From assembly GCF_900109955.1 (NCBI RefSeq), contig NZ_FOJB01000001.1, positions 2,914,001 through 2,978,000 on the forward strand: 64,000 bases of DNA. The letters run 5' to 3'. This document shows, piece after piece, positions 1 through 8,596 of this stretch. Numbering within the stretch: the first letter of the stretch is position 1; each line of letters opens with the position of its first letter. The stretch comes from Aliiroseovarius sediminilitoris. Its GTDB lineage: Bacteria > Pseudomonadota > Alphaproteobacteria > Rhodobacterales > Rhodobacteraceae. The translations under genes and the position numbers were made by a program. The notes under the pieces are model-generated. The model worked only from the letters and a program-made list of their open reading frames with translations, was not told the origin of the DNA and searched no databases.

Positions 1-166
1 CGGCTGTGCGGGCTTCTGCAAGTTCCAGGCCAAGCAATCTGGCGGCTTCCATCTCGGCAATTTCGCCCGTTACACCAAGAGGCTTGCCGGTCAGTTGATA
101 GTATTCAACGGCAAGGGATTTGACCTCTTCAAGTATTGCAATCTCGGAACGCGTCGATTTCGGCAT
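1..166 (-). CDS. partial DUF6998-like conserved protein (5' end only)
   Basis: Only the first 55 codons lie in the window; the gene runs off the left edge. The ATG follows the dnaX stop codon directly (TAG then ATG), and the end of dnaX (GAGGAAGAG) supplies the ribosome binding site, so translation is probably coupled to dnaX. The visible protein starts MPKSTRSEIAILEEV and contains the stretch LTGKPLGVTGEIAEMEAAR. I associate this with a conserved alphaproteobacterial family (DUF6998) of unknown function, from memory of the motif only. The gene I would expect after dnaX in many bacteria is ybaB, and that is not what is here. Confidence 0.6.
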   Translation of the reverse strand, partial: MPKSTRSEIAILEEVKSLAVEYYQLTGKPLGVTGEIAEMEAARLLGLELAEARTA

Positions 167-1948
167 CTACTCTTCCTCAAACGGATCCCATTCGTCTTCC
201 ACCTCGGGCAACGCTTCGGTTGCGGCTTCGCCCACCATATCGTCCGCAGTGCGTATCTCGGTGATCCGCGCTTTCGGGAAGCTGGCAATCACCGCCTGAA
301 CCAAGGGATGGGTCGCCGCTTCCTGCTCCAAAGCAAGTTTCTCACCATCCCGTGTTTCAGTGATGGTTGCCGCCTCACACCCGTTGACCAGCGTCACACC
401 CCAGCGCACCCCGGTCCAGCCTTGCAGTCGCTGGGCCAGACGGGCGGCAAGATCGGACGGGGCATCGACACTGGGCGTAAATTCAATCCGCCCCGGCGCA
501 TAAGAGGCCAGCCGAATGCCTCCTTCAACCTCGACCAGCAGCTTCACGTCCCGGTTGGCCCGGATCAGTTCGATCACATCCTCGAAGCGAGCAAAGCGCG
601 CCAAGGCGTTTTCCGGCGCCTGCGACACGGCCAACGCCGTCGCGCCTGGTCCCGATCGGGGCGACCCGCCTGATATCCGAGGCGCAGCCGTCGACTTCTC
701 CATTGCTCCGCTGCCATCCCCGGACGGTGCGGGTGCGCCACCCGACGGGCCTGCGGGCGGCACCGGCTGATCTTTCAACTTGCGCACCAGTTCCTCGGGC
801 GACGGCAAATCCGCGACATGGGTCAATCGAATAACAGCCATCTCGGCCGCCATCATCGCGTTGGGTGCCACCGACACCTCTTCAATTGCTTTCAGCAGCA
901 TTTGCCACATCCGCGACAAGACCCGCATTGGCAGCGCTTCCGCCATGGTCTGACCACGGCGGCGCTCGTCCGACGACACGGTGGGGTCTTCGACGGCCTC
1001 GGGCGTGATCTTGATCACGCTGACCCAATGAGACACCTCGGCCAGATCGCGCAGTACCGCCATGGGGTCAGCACCATCGGCGTATTGGCCACCAAGTTCG
1101 ACCAGCGCCCCAGCGGCATCGCCTTTCATAATGAAATCCATCAGGTCCAGCACCCGACCACGGTCAGCAAGCCCCAACATGGCGCGCACCTGCTCAGCAG
1201 TCGTTTCACCCGCCCCATGGCTGATCGCCTGATCCAGAAGCGATTGCGCATCCCGCGCCGACCCTTCCGCCGCACGTGTGATCAAGGCCAGCGCATCATC
1301 GGCAATCGCAGCCCCTTCTGCATCGGCGATCCGGCGCAGCATGGTCAGCATGTCCTCGGGCTCGATCCGGCGCAGGTCAAACCGCTGGCACCGGCTCAGA
1401 ACCGTGACCGGCACCTTGCGAATTTCGGTCGTCGCAAAGATGAACTTCACATGCTGCGGCGGTTCTTCCAGCGTCTTAAGAAGCGCGTTGAACGCGTTCT
1501 TCGACAGCATGTGCACCTCGTCGATGATGTATATCTTGTACCGCGCCGAAGCCGCACGATAATGCACGCTTTCAATGATCTCGCGAATGTCGTCCACCCC
1601 GGTGCGCGAGGCCGCGTCCATCTCCATCACGTCCACGTGCCGCCCTTCGGCAATGGCGACGCAATGCTCGCACTGACCGCATGGTTCGACCGTCGGGCCG
1701 CCCTGACCATCCAGGCCAATGCAATTCATGCCCTTGGCGATGATCCGTGCAGTCGTGGTCTTGCCGACCCCCCGAATACCCGTCATCACGAAGGCCTGCG
1801 CAATCCGGTCTGCTTCGAAGGCGTTTTTCAGCGTGCGCACCATCGCCTCTTGCCCGATCAGATCGGCGAATGTTTCGGGACGGTATTTCCGGGCGAGAAC
1901 CTGATAGGGCTTTGCCTTTGGCGTATCTGAGGAAGCTGCGTCTGACAT
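167..1948 (-). CDS. dnaX: DNA polymerase III subunits gamma and tau
   Basis: Clamp-loader ATPase of the replicative DNA polymerase, 593 residues. The AAA+ core is at the N-terminus: Walker A GIRGVGKTT at about 57-65, a zinc-binding cluster with cysteines at about 76, 90, 93 and 96, Walker B with IIDEVHML at about 141-148, and a sensor region FIFATTEIRKVP. A proline/glycine-rich linker near residue 400 leads to a C-terminal tau-type domain ending in an acidic tail. The start has a good GAAGGG Shine-Dalgarno. I looked for the E. coli-type A-AAA-AAG slippery heptamer that produces gamma by frameshifting and did not see one, so the short form, if made, would need another route. It is followed directly by the partial DUF6998-like gene. 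Confidence 0.97.
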   Translation of the reverse strand: MSDAASSDTPKAKPYQVLARKYRPETFADLIGQEAMVRTLKNAFEADRIAQAFVMTGIRGVGKTTTARIIAKGMNCIGLDGQGGPTVEPCGQCEHCVAIAEGRHVDVMEMDAASRTGVDDIREIIESVHYRAASARYKIYIIDEVHMLSKNAFNALLKTLEEPPQHVKFIFATTEIRKVPVTVLSRCQRFDLRRIEPEDMLTMLRRIADAEGAAIADDALALITRAAEGSARDAQSLLDQAISHGAGETTAEQVRAMLGLADRGRVLDLMDFIMKGDAAGALVELGGQYADGADPMAVLRDLAEVSHWVSVIKITPEAVEDPTVSSDERRRGQTMAEALPMRVLSRMWQMLLKAIEEVSVAPNAMMAAEMAVIRLTHVADLPSPEELVRKLKDQPVPPAGPSGGAPAPSGDGSGAMEKSTAAPRISGGSPRSGPGATALAVSQAPENALARFARFEDVIELIRANRDVKLLVEVEGGIRLASYAPGRIEFTPSVDAPSDLAARLAQRLQGWTGVRWGVTLVNGCEAATITETRDGEKLALEQEAATHPLVQAVIASFPKARITEIRTADDMVGEAATEALPEVEDEWDPFEEE

Positions 1949-2057
1949 GTGACCCTTCGGTGCCGGATTCGTATCCGGGCCAGATTAAGCCGGGCATCAC
2001 ACGGCGTCCACCGAACTCTGGGTTGGAGCTGGCCTGCCCATATGATAAACGCGCAAT

Positions 2058-2549
2058 ATGCCAAACAGCTTCACCATATCCGACCTTGCGCTGGGAAGCG
2101 GACACCTGGGCATCTGCCCGCTTCCGGGGCGCTGGGGCAGATATTCTGATGACCTTGCTACAATACAGAAATGGCGCCCATCGCTTGTTCTGTCCATGAC
2201 CACTGCCGACGAAATGGCCGCACATGGGGCATCCAGCCTAAAGGCTGATCTGGCCACAGGCAGCATCGCTTGGCATCACCTGCCCATTCGCGACTTCGAT
2301 GCACCAGATGCAGAGACAGTCGCTCGTTGGACCGAGGTATCATCCCTCGCTCAGCATGCTTTATCCCAAGGCGGCAAAGTGCTGGCCCATTGTAAAGGCG
2401 GGTGCGGACGCTCTGGCATGATGCTCTTGCGCTTGATGGTCGAGATGGGAGAAGACCCGGACAAAGCCCTGGCCCGCCTGCGCCACGCGCGCCCCTGCGC
2501 GGTCGAAACCGAGGCGCAGATGCTCTGGGCGACCCAGCCAGCGCGCTGA
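2058..2549 (+). CDS. dual-specificity/tyrosine phosphatase-like protein
   Basis: A 163-residue protein with the cysteine phosphatase signature HCKGGCGRSG at 111-120 (C112 nucleophile, R118 phosphate-binding arginine) and an upstream general-acid candidate in PIRDFDAPD near residue 79. This is the compact dual-specificity/cyclin-dependent-kinase-inhibitor-3-like fold common as a single domain in alphaproteobacteria. The substrate is unknown. It is transcribed divergently from dnaX across a 109-bp gap and convergently towards rsgA. The ribosome binding site is weak. No transmembrane segment or signal peptide is visible, so it is expected to be cytoplasmic. Confidence 0.85.
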   Translation: MPNSFTISDLALGSGHLGICPLPGRWGRYSDDLATIQKWRPSLVLSMTTADEMAAHGASSLKADLATGSIAWHHLPIRDFDAPDAETVARWTEVSSLAQHALSQGGKVLAHCKGGCGRSGMMLLRLMVEMGEDPDKALARLRHARPCAVETEAQMLWATQPAR

Positions 2550-2563
2550 CTGCACCGTCATCC

Positions 2564-2626
2564 GTGTTTCTTCTGGCCCAAAATATCCTGGGGTGAATGC
2601 GCAACGCGCAGAGGGGCAACGCCCCT
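2564..2626 (-). repeat. dispersed two-hairpin element, copy A
   Basis: Read on the minus strand just after the rsgA stop codon. First comes a hairpin AGGGGC-GTT-GCCCCT (2612-2626), then a hairpin TGCGC-GTT-GCGCA (2598-2610), then a 30-nt box (2564-2593) made of CCCCAGGATATTT, two variable bases, and GGCCAGAAGAAAC plus three bases. The same architecture recurs at 24165-24237. Neither copy ends in a T-tract, so this is not a textbook intrinsic terminator. The function is unknown. Confidence 0.75.
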
Positions 2627-2630
2627 TCCC

Positions 2631-3659
2631 TTAGCGACCTTTCCGCTTTCCCGCGCCTTTTGTGACACCTTTCACCATCTTCGAGAACCTTCTCTCCCGC
2701 GCCCGGCTTTCTGCCACAGTCTCGGTGTTCTTCGCCTCGCCCGCCCGCAGCTTGCGCCAGCGTTGCAACCTTTCCAGATCCAACTCTCCGGCCTCAATAG
2801 CCGCGCGCACCGCGCAACCCGGTTCTGTCTCATGGGCGCAGTCAGAAAACCGACATTGCGTTTCCAACTCGGCCAGATCGTCAAAAACGCTGTCGATCCC
2901 TTCGCGTGTGTCCAAAAGGCGCAAGGCCCGCATCCCTGGCATGTCGATGATCCAGCCGCCGTGCTGCATTGGGTGCATACTGCGCGCCGTGGTCACATGT
3001 CGCCCCTTGGCGTCATCCTCACGAACGCCGCCCGTCGCGGCGTCGCCCCCGGTCAGCCCGTTGGTCAGAGTGGTCTTTCCCACGCCAGACGACCCGATGA
3101 ACGCCGCCGTCTGTGGCGGTTTGCACCACGCAGCTACGGCTTTGGCCGCTTCGGGATCGCGCGCGTTCACGGTCAGGATTGTCAGCATCGGGTCCAGCGC
3201 CTGCGCTTCGGCCTCATAGGCGCGGGTATCATCGCATAGATCGGCCTTGGTCAGCACCAACACGGGATAACACCCGGCCTCGTGCGCAAGGGCCAGAAAT
3301 CGCTCGATCCGCGCAATGTTGAAATCGTCATTGCACGAGGTCACGATAAACAACGTGTCCACATTCGCCGCGATCAACTGCGTCTGCGCATCCGTCCCGG
3401 CCGCGCGCCGTTGCAACAGCGATTTCCGCTCCAACACCCGTTGTATGCGCATTTCGGGGTCTGCAAGAACCCAGTCGCCCACCGCCAGTTCGCCCGCCGC
3501 CAGTTTGGGTGAGGTCAGAGTAACCTCTCCCGCTTCGCCCAGCGCGCTCATTTGACTGCGATGAATTTCCGTAAGTCGATAGGGGGTCAGCCCCGCTGCG
3601 TCGTCGCATTGGGCTTGGTAAAAAGAAGACCATCCAAGGTCCGTCAAAAGATTTGTCAT
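2631..3659 (-). CDS. rsgA: small ribosomal subunit biogenesis GTPase RsgA
   Basis: Circularly permuted GTPase that checks late 30S subunit maturation. It has 342 residues from the chosen ATG, which is preceded by GAGACAGG; a longer frame exists but has no better site. An N-terminal OB-like region (about 1-95) precedes the permuted G motifs in the order G4 (TKAD, 137-140), G1 (GSSGVGKTT, about 189-197) and G3 (DMPG, 239-242). The C-terminal zinc-binding knuckle uses Cys269, Cys274, His276 and Cys282. All signature residues are present. The gene ends 4 bp from a structured repeat and converges on the phosphatase gene. Confidence 0.96.
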   Translation of the reverse strand: MTNLLTDLGWSSFYQAQCDDAAGLTPYRLTEIHRSQMSALGEAGEVTLTSPKLAAGELAVGDWVLADPEMRIQRVLERKSLLQRRAAGTDAQTQLIAANVDTLFIVTSCNDDFNIARIERFLALAHEAGCYPVLVLTKADLCDDTRAYEAEAQALDPMLTILTVNARDPEAAKAVAAWCKPPQTAAFIGSSGVGKTTLTNGLTGGDAATGGVREDDAKGRHVTTARSMHPMQHGGWIIDMPGMRALRLLDTREGIDSVFDDLAELETQCRFSDCAHETEPGCAVRAAIEAGELDLERLQRWRKLRAGEAKNTETVAESRARERRFSKMVKGVTKGAGKRKGR

Positions 3660-3846
3660 TGGTTTGCCTGTCTCAGCATGGCATTTCACCCCGCGCGCAA
3701 ATGCGGCTTGGGATGTGCGTGCTCAGGCAGAAAGGGGATAGTCCCGCTTAGCAAATTCCTGCCCGAAGGGTGGTGACGACAATCATGAAAGCCCTCCGTT
3801 CATTGATCCGCGCTGGCGCAAACCGTATTCAGTATCCCGGTTCGAC

Positions 3847-3891
3847 AAAAAAGCTGTTCTGCCTGTCGGTGCTTCAATTGCCTTGCAACTG
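3847..3891 (-). terminator. possible weak terminator of the SRP RNA gene
   Basis: Downstream of the SRP RNA on the minus strand lie a short hairpin, CAGTTGC-AAG-GCAATTG, and then, about 25 nt later, six T residues (complement of 3847-3852). Hairpin and T-tract are not adjacent, so this is a tentative call. The rest of the 3660-3896 gap shows nothing else that I can name. Confidence 0.3.
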
Positions 3892-3896
3892 AAACC

Positions 3897-3997
3897 GGGT
3901 GAGAGGCTGAACACGACCCAAGCGGGGCTCGTTGTGGCTGCTTCCTTCCGGACCTGACCAGATTGGCGAGGCGCCTGCCCGCGCCAACCTCTCGCCC
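3897..3997 (-). ncRNA. ffs: signal recognition particle RNA, small bacterial (4.5S) type
   Basis: The minus strand carries the universally conserved SRP apical loop, GTCAGGTCCGGAAGGAAGCA, inside a long imperfect hairpin. The closing stem is visible as GGGC-GAGAGG near 3988-3997 pairing with CCTCTC-ACCC near 3897-3906, giving a transcript of about 100 nt, the usual size in alphaproteobacteria. This RNA binds Ffh to target membrane proteins to the translocon. It has its own promoter immediately upstream. Ends are placed from the closing stem and may be off by a few bases. Confidence 0.96.
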
Positions 3998-3999
3998 CT

Positions 4000-4028
4000 C
4001 ATATATGAGGCAGCTTTGACCGATGCAA
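4000..4028 (-). promoter_or_regulatory. sigma-70-type promoter of the SRP RNA gene
   Basis: On the minus strand: -35 TTGCAT (4023-4028), a 17-bp spacer, -10 TATATG (4000-4005), with transcription expected near 3993-3997, exactly at the SRP RNA closing stem. The -10 sits in a 14-bp palindrome, CCTCATATATGAGG. The promoter lies right after the end of the cpdB-like gene. Confidence 0.7.
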
Positions 4029-4031
4029 GCC

Positions 4032-5945
4032 TCAGAGTTCCATCTCGTAATGTGCAAACCCTTGGTGGTCACACATATCTACACAACGGATGGGCAACCA
4101 AGGATAGTGCGCACGCGATATACAGGCCGCAGGCGACGACTTGAACCGGACGCTGGCCCCGGCCACCTTGGCGAACCGCCAGACCGGATCGGCGGGGACA
4201 TCGACGGATCCCACCCTCTGCACATATCCTTTCAGAACATCCCGGATGGCCAGTGGAGGAATGGCGACGATCCGGTCCTCCGGGACGGGCGGATAGCCGC
4301 CGCCTCCGCAAGCCCTGAAATCGCTAGTGGCCAGAAGGAATTCATCCTCGTCCCGAACCGGTTTTCCCTTGTGCTGCAGATCGACAATACGTCCACCGCT
4401 TGACCCCGACGCCGCGCCATCCGGCGTGAACCGTGCCGGTTGGCTCAGGTCAATCTTATAGGTCAGTCCCAGAACGGATTCGAGCAGATAGCCCGGCGTT
4501 CCATCGTCTTTCAACGCAACTGCCCGTTCCCCCGGCAACACCTGATTGAACAGGCTCGCGGACCGCTCCAACCAGTTCTTCAGATAAGCACCGGTTGCGC
4601 GAACCAACACTAGCTCGTTCGGGAACACATACAGATCGGACAGGCACCGCAGGGTCATCTGCCCCGCACGCACGCTGGAATAATAGTTTGGCCCAGCCAG
4701 CCCCCCAGACTTGAACGGCGCGCTTGCAGCCAGAACCGGCAGAACCAATCCCGGTTTGTCGGCCTGAAATTGCTGGGCGTGCGCCATCATTGCCTCTTGC
4801 ACAAGGCGGGTCGCACGGTCACCCCCAACAAGCGCGAAATAGTTGTCCAGATCTTTTGTGCAGCGGGCAATCGGTGTGCGCATATGGTTGAGCGTACTTT
4901 CATGCAGTTGCTGAACCCAGTTCGGAAACTGCCTTGGCGCTTTGGGCGCGACACCCGAATCTTCAGCCCCCGTTACTTTTCTTAATGTGGCCCGGCCCGA
5001 CGCGACGAACCACCGGACCCCATCATGCGCCAGATCAAGGTCGATCACTCCAAGATGCGACCCCCAGAACCCCGGCACGATGGTTGGCACCTGGTTCAGG
5101 TGGTCACTCAGCCCGTCCGGCCCGACCATGGACGCGCCCGGCTCTGGAAATACCTGATGCGAATGGCCGCCGACGATCGCGTCGATCCCCGCTACGCGCG
5201 ACAGCGGAAGCAGCGCATTTTCCATCCCTTCGACATGGGTGTCGTCACCCAATCCAGAATGCGCCAGCGCAACGACGATATCCGCCCCCCGCGCTTTCAG
5301 ATAGGGCACAAAAGACCGCGCGGTCTGGATGATGTCACGTATCTGCGGAGCAGTCCCTGAGTTATGCCCAAATTTCAGAGAGCCGGGAGGCAGAAACCCG
5401 ATCACGCCGATACGAATGCAGCGCTCTACACCCGTTGAGTCGGTGATTTTGCGGTTCAGAACCGTATAGGGCGGCAGAAGGGTGGCGTCCTGCAAAGGCG
5501 TCGCAGCCCGTCGCACGATGGTATTGGCGGATACGACTGGAAATTCTGCCTGCTCGATGGCGTCGAACAAGACCTCGATCCCGCGGTCGAAGTCGTGGTT
5601 GCCCAGAGTGGCCGCGTCATACCCCAGATGGTCCATCGCGGCGATCATCGGATGCAAGGTCGGGCCGTCTGCGCCACTTGCGGCGCGATACTGTTCGACG
5701 ACCAGATCGCCCATCGCGGTGCCGTGCAGGAAATCCCCATTGTCCAGAAGGATCGTATTCGGTTCTTCGGCACGTGCGTCAGCGATCAGTTGTGCCGTAT
5801 TGGTCAAGCCCCAGCCATCCACGGGCCTGTCGGACAAGTAGTCATAGGGGAGGATGTGCATATGCAGGTCCGTGGTCGCAAGAATGCGCAAGCGAGCGCG
5901 GATCGTGTCCTCGCAACCGGTGGTTTGCTCAAATTGCGTCAACAC
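4032..5945 (-). CDS. cpdB: 2',3'-cyclic-nucleotide 2'-phosphodiesterase / 5'-nucleotidase family protein
   Basis: Two-domain metallophosphoesterase of the CpdB/UshA family. I take the GTG at 5945 as start because AGGAGGG sits 7 nt upstream, giving 637 residues; the longer open frame has no ribosome site. Metal-binding motifs are intact: TDLHMH (about 25-30), DNGDFLHG (68-75), GNHDFD (115-120), AHSGLGD and GGHSHQVFP. The C-terminal half matches the 5'-nucleotidase substrate domain (PNELVLVRATGAYLKNWL). Family members are usually periplasmic, but from this start there is no hydrophobic signal segment, so this one may be cytoplasmic or exported unusually. Convergent with nothing; it is followed closely by the SRP RNA gene. 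Confidence 0.88.
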   Translation of the reverse strand: MLTQFEQTTGCEDTIRARLRILATTDLHMHILPYDYLSDRPVDGWGLTNTAQLIADARAEEPNTILLDNGDFLHGTAMGDLVVEQYRAASGADGPTLHPMIAAMDHLGYDAATLGNHDFDRGIEVLFDAIEQAEFPVVSANTIVRRAATPLQDATLLPPYTVLNRKITDSTGVERCIRIGVIGFLPPGSLKFGHNSGTAPQIRDIIQTARSFVPYLKARGADIVVALAHSGLGDDTHVEGMENALLPLSRVAGIDAIVGGHSHQVFPEPGASMVGPDGLSDHLNQVPTIVPGFWGSHLGVIDLDLAHDGVRWFVASGRATLRKVTGAEDSGVAPKAPRQFPNWVQQLHESTLNHMRTPIARCTKDLDNYFALVGGDRATRLVQEAMMAHAQQFQADKPGLVLPVLAASAPFKSGGLAGPNYYSSVRAGQMTLRCLSDLYVFPNELVLVRATGAYLKNWLERSASLFNQVLPGERAVALKDDGTPGYLLESVLGLTYKIDLSQPARFTPDGAASGSSGGRIVDLQHKGKPVRDEDEFLLATSDFRACGGGGYPPVPEDRIVAIPPLAIRDVLKGYVQRVGSVDVPADPVWRFAKVAGASVRFKSSPAACISRAHYPWLPIRCVDMCDHQGFAHYEMEL

Positions 5946-6141
5946 CAATGACCCTCCTGCCCATTTGCGGCGCGTTCTCTTCGGGATTCGCGTTCGAGCC
6001 ATTGAAAAACATTCAAAGGTAATTTGAAAGAGATCATTTGCAACTTTAGCGTGCTTAAATCCGAATACTTCGAATGCGGGTGCCAAACCCCGGATGTCCT
6101 GCTAGCGTGTCCAAAAAGCGACCAGCAAAGACGAGGTGCGT

Positions 6142-7107
6142 ATGAAAATCGCCGAACAGGTCACTTTCGGCACCGGTCTTATGGACCGTGCGGCAAACTT
6201 GCGCACAGACAGCAAAGGGTTGCTACACTCGGCCCGGACGGCACGCATTCTTCCTGTCTGGCGCGGCAAGCCGATGTTTGACCGGGGAACCGAACACCAT
6301 ACCACACTGGCTTACCTGACGCGGGACCATCCCCAACTGCTCTTGCGGCAAGACCTTTTGGTATTTCTGGGCCGCGACGACCACGGCCCGTTATTTGCGG
6401 TGGATGTCTCGGACTGGACGGCCAAAGGGGACGCCCCTGACCCAAGCGCCTTCGTCGATCAGACATGGCAACATTTCCCCGACACGCCCGACACGCAGGG
6501 ATTTGCCGAACTGCGTGGTGTCATGACGCAGCTTACCCCGTCGGAGGCGGAGGTCGCCGCCACCGCGCGCAGCATTCTGGAATGGCATCGCATCCACGGT
6601 TTCTGTGCCAATTGCGGGACGAAGAGCGTTCCCGTGCAAGCAGGCTGGCAACGTGATTGCCCCGCTTGCGCGCGGCCACATTTTCCGCGCACCGATCCGG
6701 TAGTCATCATGCTGATCACCCACGGCAACGCGGTTCTGATCGGGCGCAACGCCCTGTGGCCGACGGGCATGTACTCGCTGTTGGCGGGATTTATGGAACC
6801 GGGAGAAACCATCGAAGCCGCCACCCGGCGGGAGGTCTTTGAAGAAACCGGCGTGCGTGTTGGCACTGTCGGGTATCTGGCGTCCCAACCTTGGCCCTAT
6901 CCATCCTCCCTGATGATCGGCACCCGTGGATTGGCGACCACGACGGAAATCACCATCGACCCCAACGAGTTGGAGCAGGCGCAGTGGGTCACACGTGAGC
7001 AGATGCTGGAGGTGTTCGCCGGCCAAAACCCTGATATGCTGCCTGCCAGAAAGGGATCAATTGCACATTTTCTGCTGTCAAACTGGCTTGCAGACCGGCT
7101 TGATTAA
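6142..7107 (+). CDS. nudC: NAD(+) diphosphatase / RNA deNADding Nudix hydrolase
   Basis: NudC cleaves NADH/NAD+ to NMN(H) and AMP and removes NAD caps from RNA. The 321-residue protein carries a four-cysteine zinc ribbon (Cys155, 158, 173, 176), the Nudix box GFMEPGETIEAATRREVFEE at about 216-235, and the NudC-specific SQPWPYP motif at 249-255, which separates it from other Nudix enzymes. ATG at 6142 is used because GAGG lies 5 nt upstream; an in-frame GTG two codons earlier overlaps that site. It may share a transcript with the following SRPBCC gene, 44 bp downstream. Confidence 0.96.
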   Translation: MKIAEQVTFGTGLMDRAANLRTDSKGLLHSARTARILPVWRGKPMFDRGTEHHTTLAYLTRDHPQLLLRQDLLVFLGRDDHGPLFAVDVSDWTAKGDAPDPSAFVDQTWQHFPDTPDTQGFAELRGVMTQLTPSEAEVAATARSILEWHRIHGFCANCGTKSVPVQAGWQRDCPACARPHFPRTDPVVIMLITHGNAVLIGRNALWPTGMYSLLAGFMEPGETIEAATRREVFEETGVRVGTVGYLASQPWPYPSSLMIGTRGLATTTEITIDPNELEQAQWVTREQMLEVFAGQNPDMLPARKGSIAHFLLSNWLADRLD

Positions 7108-7151
7108 GACCACAACCTGCCAAAGAGCGTCGGAAACCAAAGAGACCCCGC

Positions 7152-7631
7152 ATGAAGTTCAAGACCCGCGAAGACATTGAGGCCACGTTGGAGCAGGTGT
7201 TCGAAGCTGTGTCGGACTTCGACGGGATGGAACGGGCCGCCTTGCGCCGCGGGGCCGAAGTCACACGCACCGACAACCTGACATCACCGGGACAAGGTAT
7301 GACCTGGCACGCCGCGTTCCCGTTTCGCAATCGCACGCGAACAGCCGACATGCTGTTGAAAACCTATGATGCACCGCATCAGATCGAGCTGTTCTCGAAA
7401 GTGTCCGGGATCGAAGCAACGGTTGAAGTCGAACTTCTGTCGCTGTCGCGCAACCGCACCCGCATGACAATGAGTATCGACATGCGGCCCAAGACCATTC
7501 CCGCCAGACTGCTTTTGCAATCCATGAAGCTGGCACGCGCGTCGTTGGTGCGGCGTTATCGCAAGCGAGTAGCGAATTACGCGCAATCCATCGAAAACCG
7601 GTATCGCACCACCGTTCACCCGATTCGCTGA
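7152..7631 (+). CDS. SRPBCC family protein
   Basis: A 159-residue protein beginning MKFKTREDIEATLEQVF. The alternation of strands and the C-terminal amphipathic helix fit the START/Bet v 1-like (SRPBCC) fold, a lipid- or ligand-binding cavity protein. Homologues are widespread in Rhodobacteraceae with no assigned ligand. No signal peptide or membrane helix is seen. It follows nudC in the same direction and converges on pheA, whose stop is only 11 bp away. Confidence 0.7.
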   Translation: MKFKTREDIEATLEQVFEAVSDFDGMERAALRRGAEVTRTDNLTSPGQGMTWHAAFPFRNRTRTADMLLKTYDAPHQIELFSKVSGIEATVEVELLSLSRNRTRMTMSIDMRPKTIPARLLLQSMKLARASLVRRYRKRVANYAQSIENRYRTTVHPIR

Positions 7632-7642
7632 ACTGTCAGCAA

Positions 7643-8476
7643 TCAGTCGCGAGCCGGATCGCGTGGATAGACCCCAAGAATTTCAAGCGTCGATGTGAAA
7701 TAGGCCAGTTCTTCCAGTGCAAGCTGGACAGGGCGATCGTCGGGATGGCCTTCAATATCGGCATAAAACCTGGTCGCAGTGAATGATCCGTCCACCATAT
7801 AGCTTTCCAGCTTGGTCATGTTGACGCCATTGGTCGCAAATCCACCCATCGCCTTGTAAAGCGCGGCAGGAATATTGCGCACTTCGAAGACAAAAGTGGT
7901 CATCATGCCGTGATCGCCACGACGCGTAAGATCGGCTTCGCGCCCCATGATCACGAAGCGCGTGGTGTTATGACCGTGATCTTCCACGTCCTCGGCCAGC
8001 ACATCCAGCCCATAGATCTCGGCAGCGAGGGCCGAAGCAAGAACGCCCTCGCCTTCAGCTTTTGACTGGGCGAGCTTCGCCGCGGCCCCGGCGCTATCGG
8101 CCGCAGAGACCCCGCGAATGCCGTGGCTTTTCAGGAAGGCCGACGATTGCGGGATCAGCACCAAATGAGCCCGCACAGTCTTGATGTCGTCAATCTTTGC
8201 GCCCGGCAGGCCCAGCAGACTGATACGCACACGCACGAAGGCCTCGTCCAGAATGCGCAGCCCGCTTTCTGGCAGCAAACGGTGAATATCGGCAACCCGG
8301 CCATATGTGGTGTTCTCAATCGGCAACATCGCCTGATCTGCACTGCCGCTGCGCACCGCCGCGATCACCTCTTCAAAGGACTCGCAGGGCATCGGTTCAA
8401 GGTCGGGACGGGCGGCGATACAGGCCTCATGCGAATAAGCACCAGGTTCCCCCTGAAAGGCGATACGGCTGGTCAT
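7643..8476 (-). CDS. pheA: prephenate dehydratase
   Basis: Converts prephenate to phenylpyruvate, the committed step to phenylalanine. The protein has 277 residues, starts MTSRIAFQGEPGAYSHEA, and is preceded by GAGGG. It is a monofunctional enzyme without the chorismate mutase domain. The catalytic HNTTRF region (TRF motif) is present near residue 165-170, followed by a C-terminal ACT domain from about 185. The canonical ESRP allosteric Phe-binding motif reads ESYM here. The frame stays open upstream across the divergent cytochrome gene, but that extension is not coding. Confidence 0.95.
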   Translation of the reverse strand: MTSRIAFQGEPGAYSHEACIAARPDLEPMPCESFEEVIAAVRSGSADQAMLPIENTTYGRVADIHRLLPESGLRILDEAFVRVRISLLGLPGAKIDDIKTVRAHLVLIPQSSAFLKSHGIRGVSAADSAGAAAKLAQSKAEGEGVLASALAAEIYGLDVLAEDVEDHGHNTTRFVIMGREADLTRRGDHGMMTTFVFEVRNIPAALYKAMGGFATNGVNMTKLESYMVDGSFTATRFYADIEGHPDDRPVQLALEELAYFTSTLEILGVYPRDPARD

Positions 8477-8596
8477 TTCGCGGCCCTCTTTTTGGCGGAT
8501 TGTGTTAAAGTGCACCTTGTCGCGCCTCATATCGCTTGAAACATGGCAATGGAAGCGGCTAGAAGGCTTTTGACTTTGGATGAGACGGAACGCGAC

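Noticed and set aside
167-1948. Programmed frameshift in dnaX
   Set aside because: No A-AAA-AAG type slippery run was found on the coding strand.
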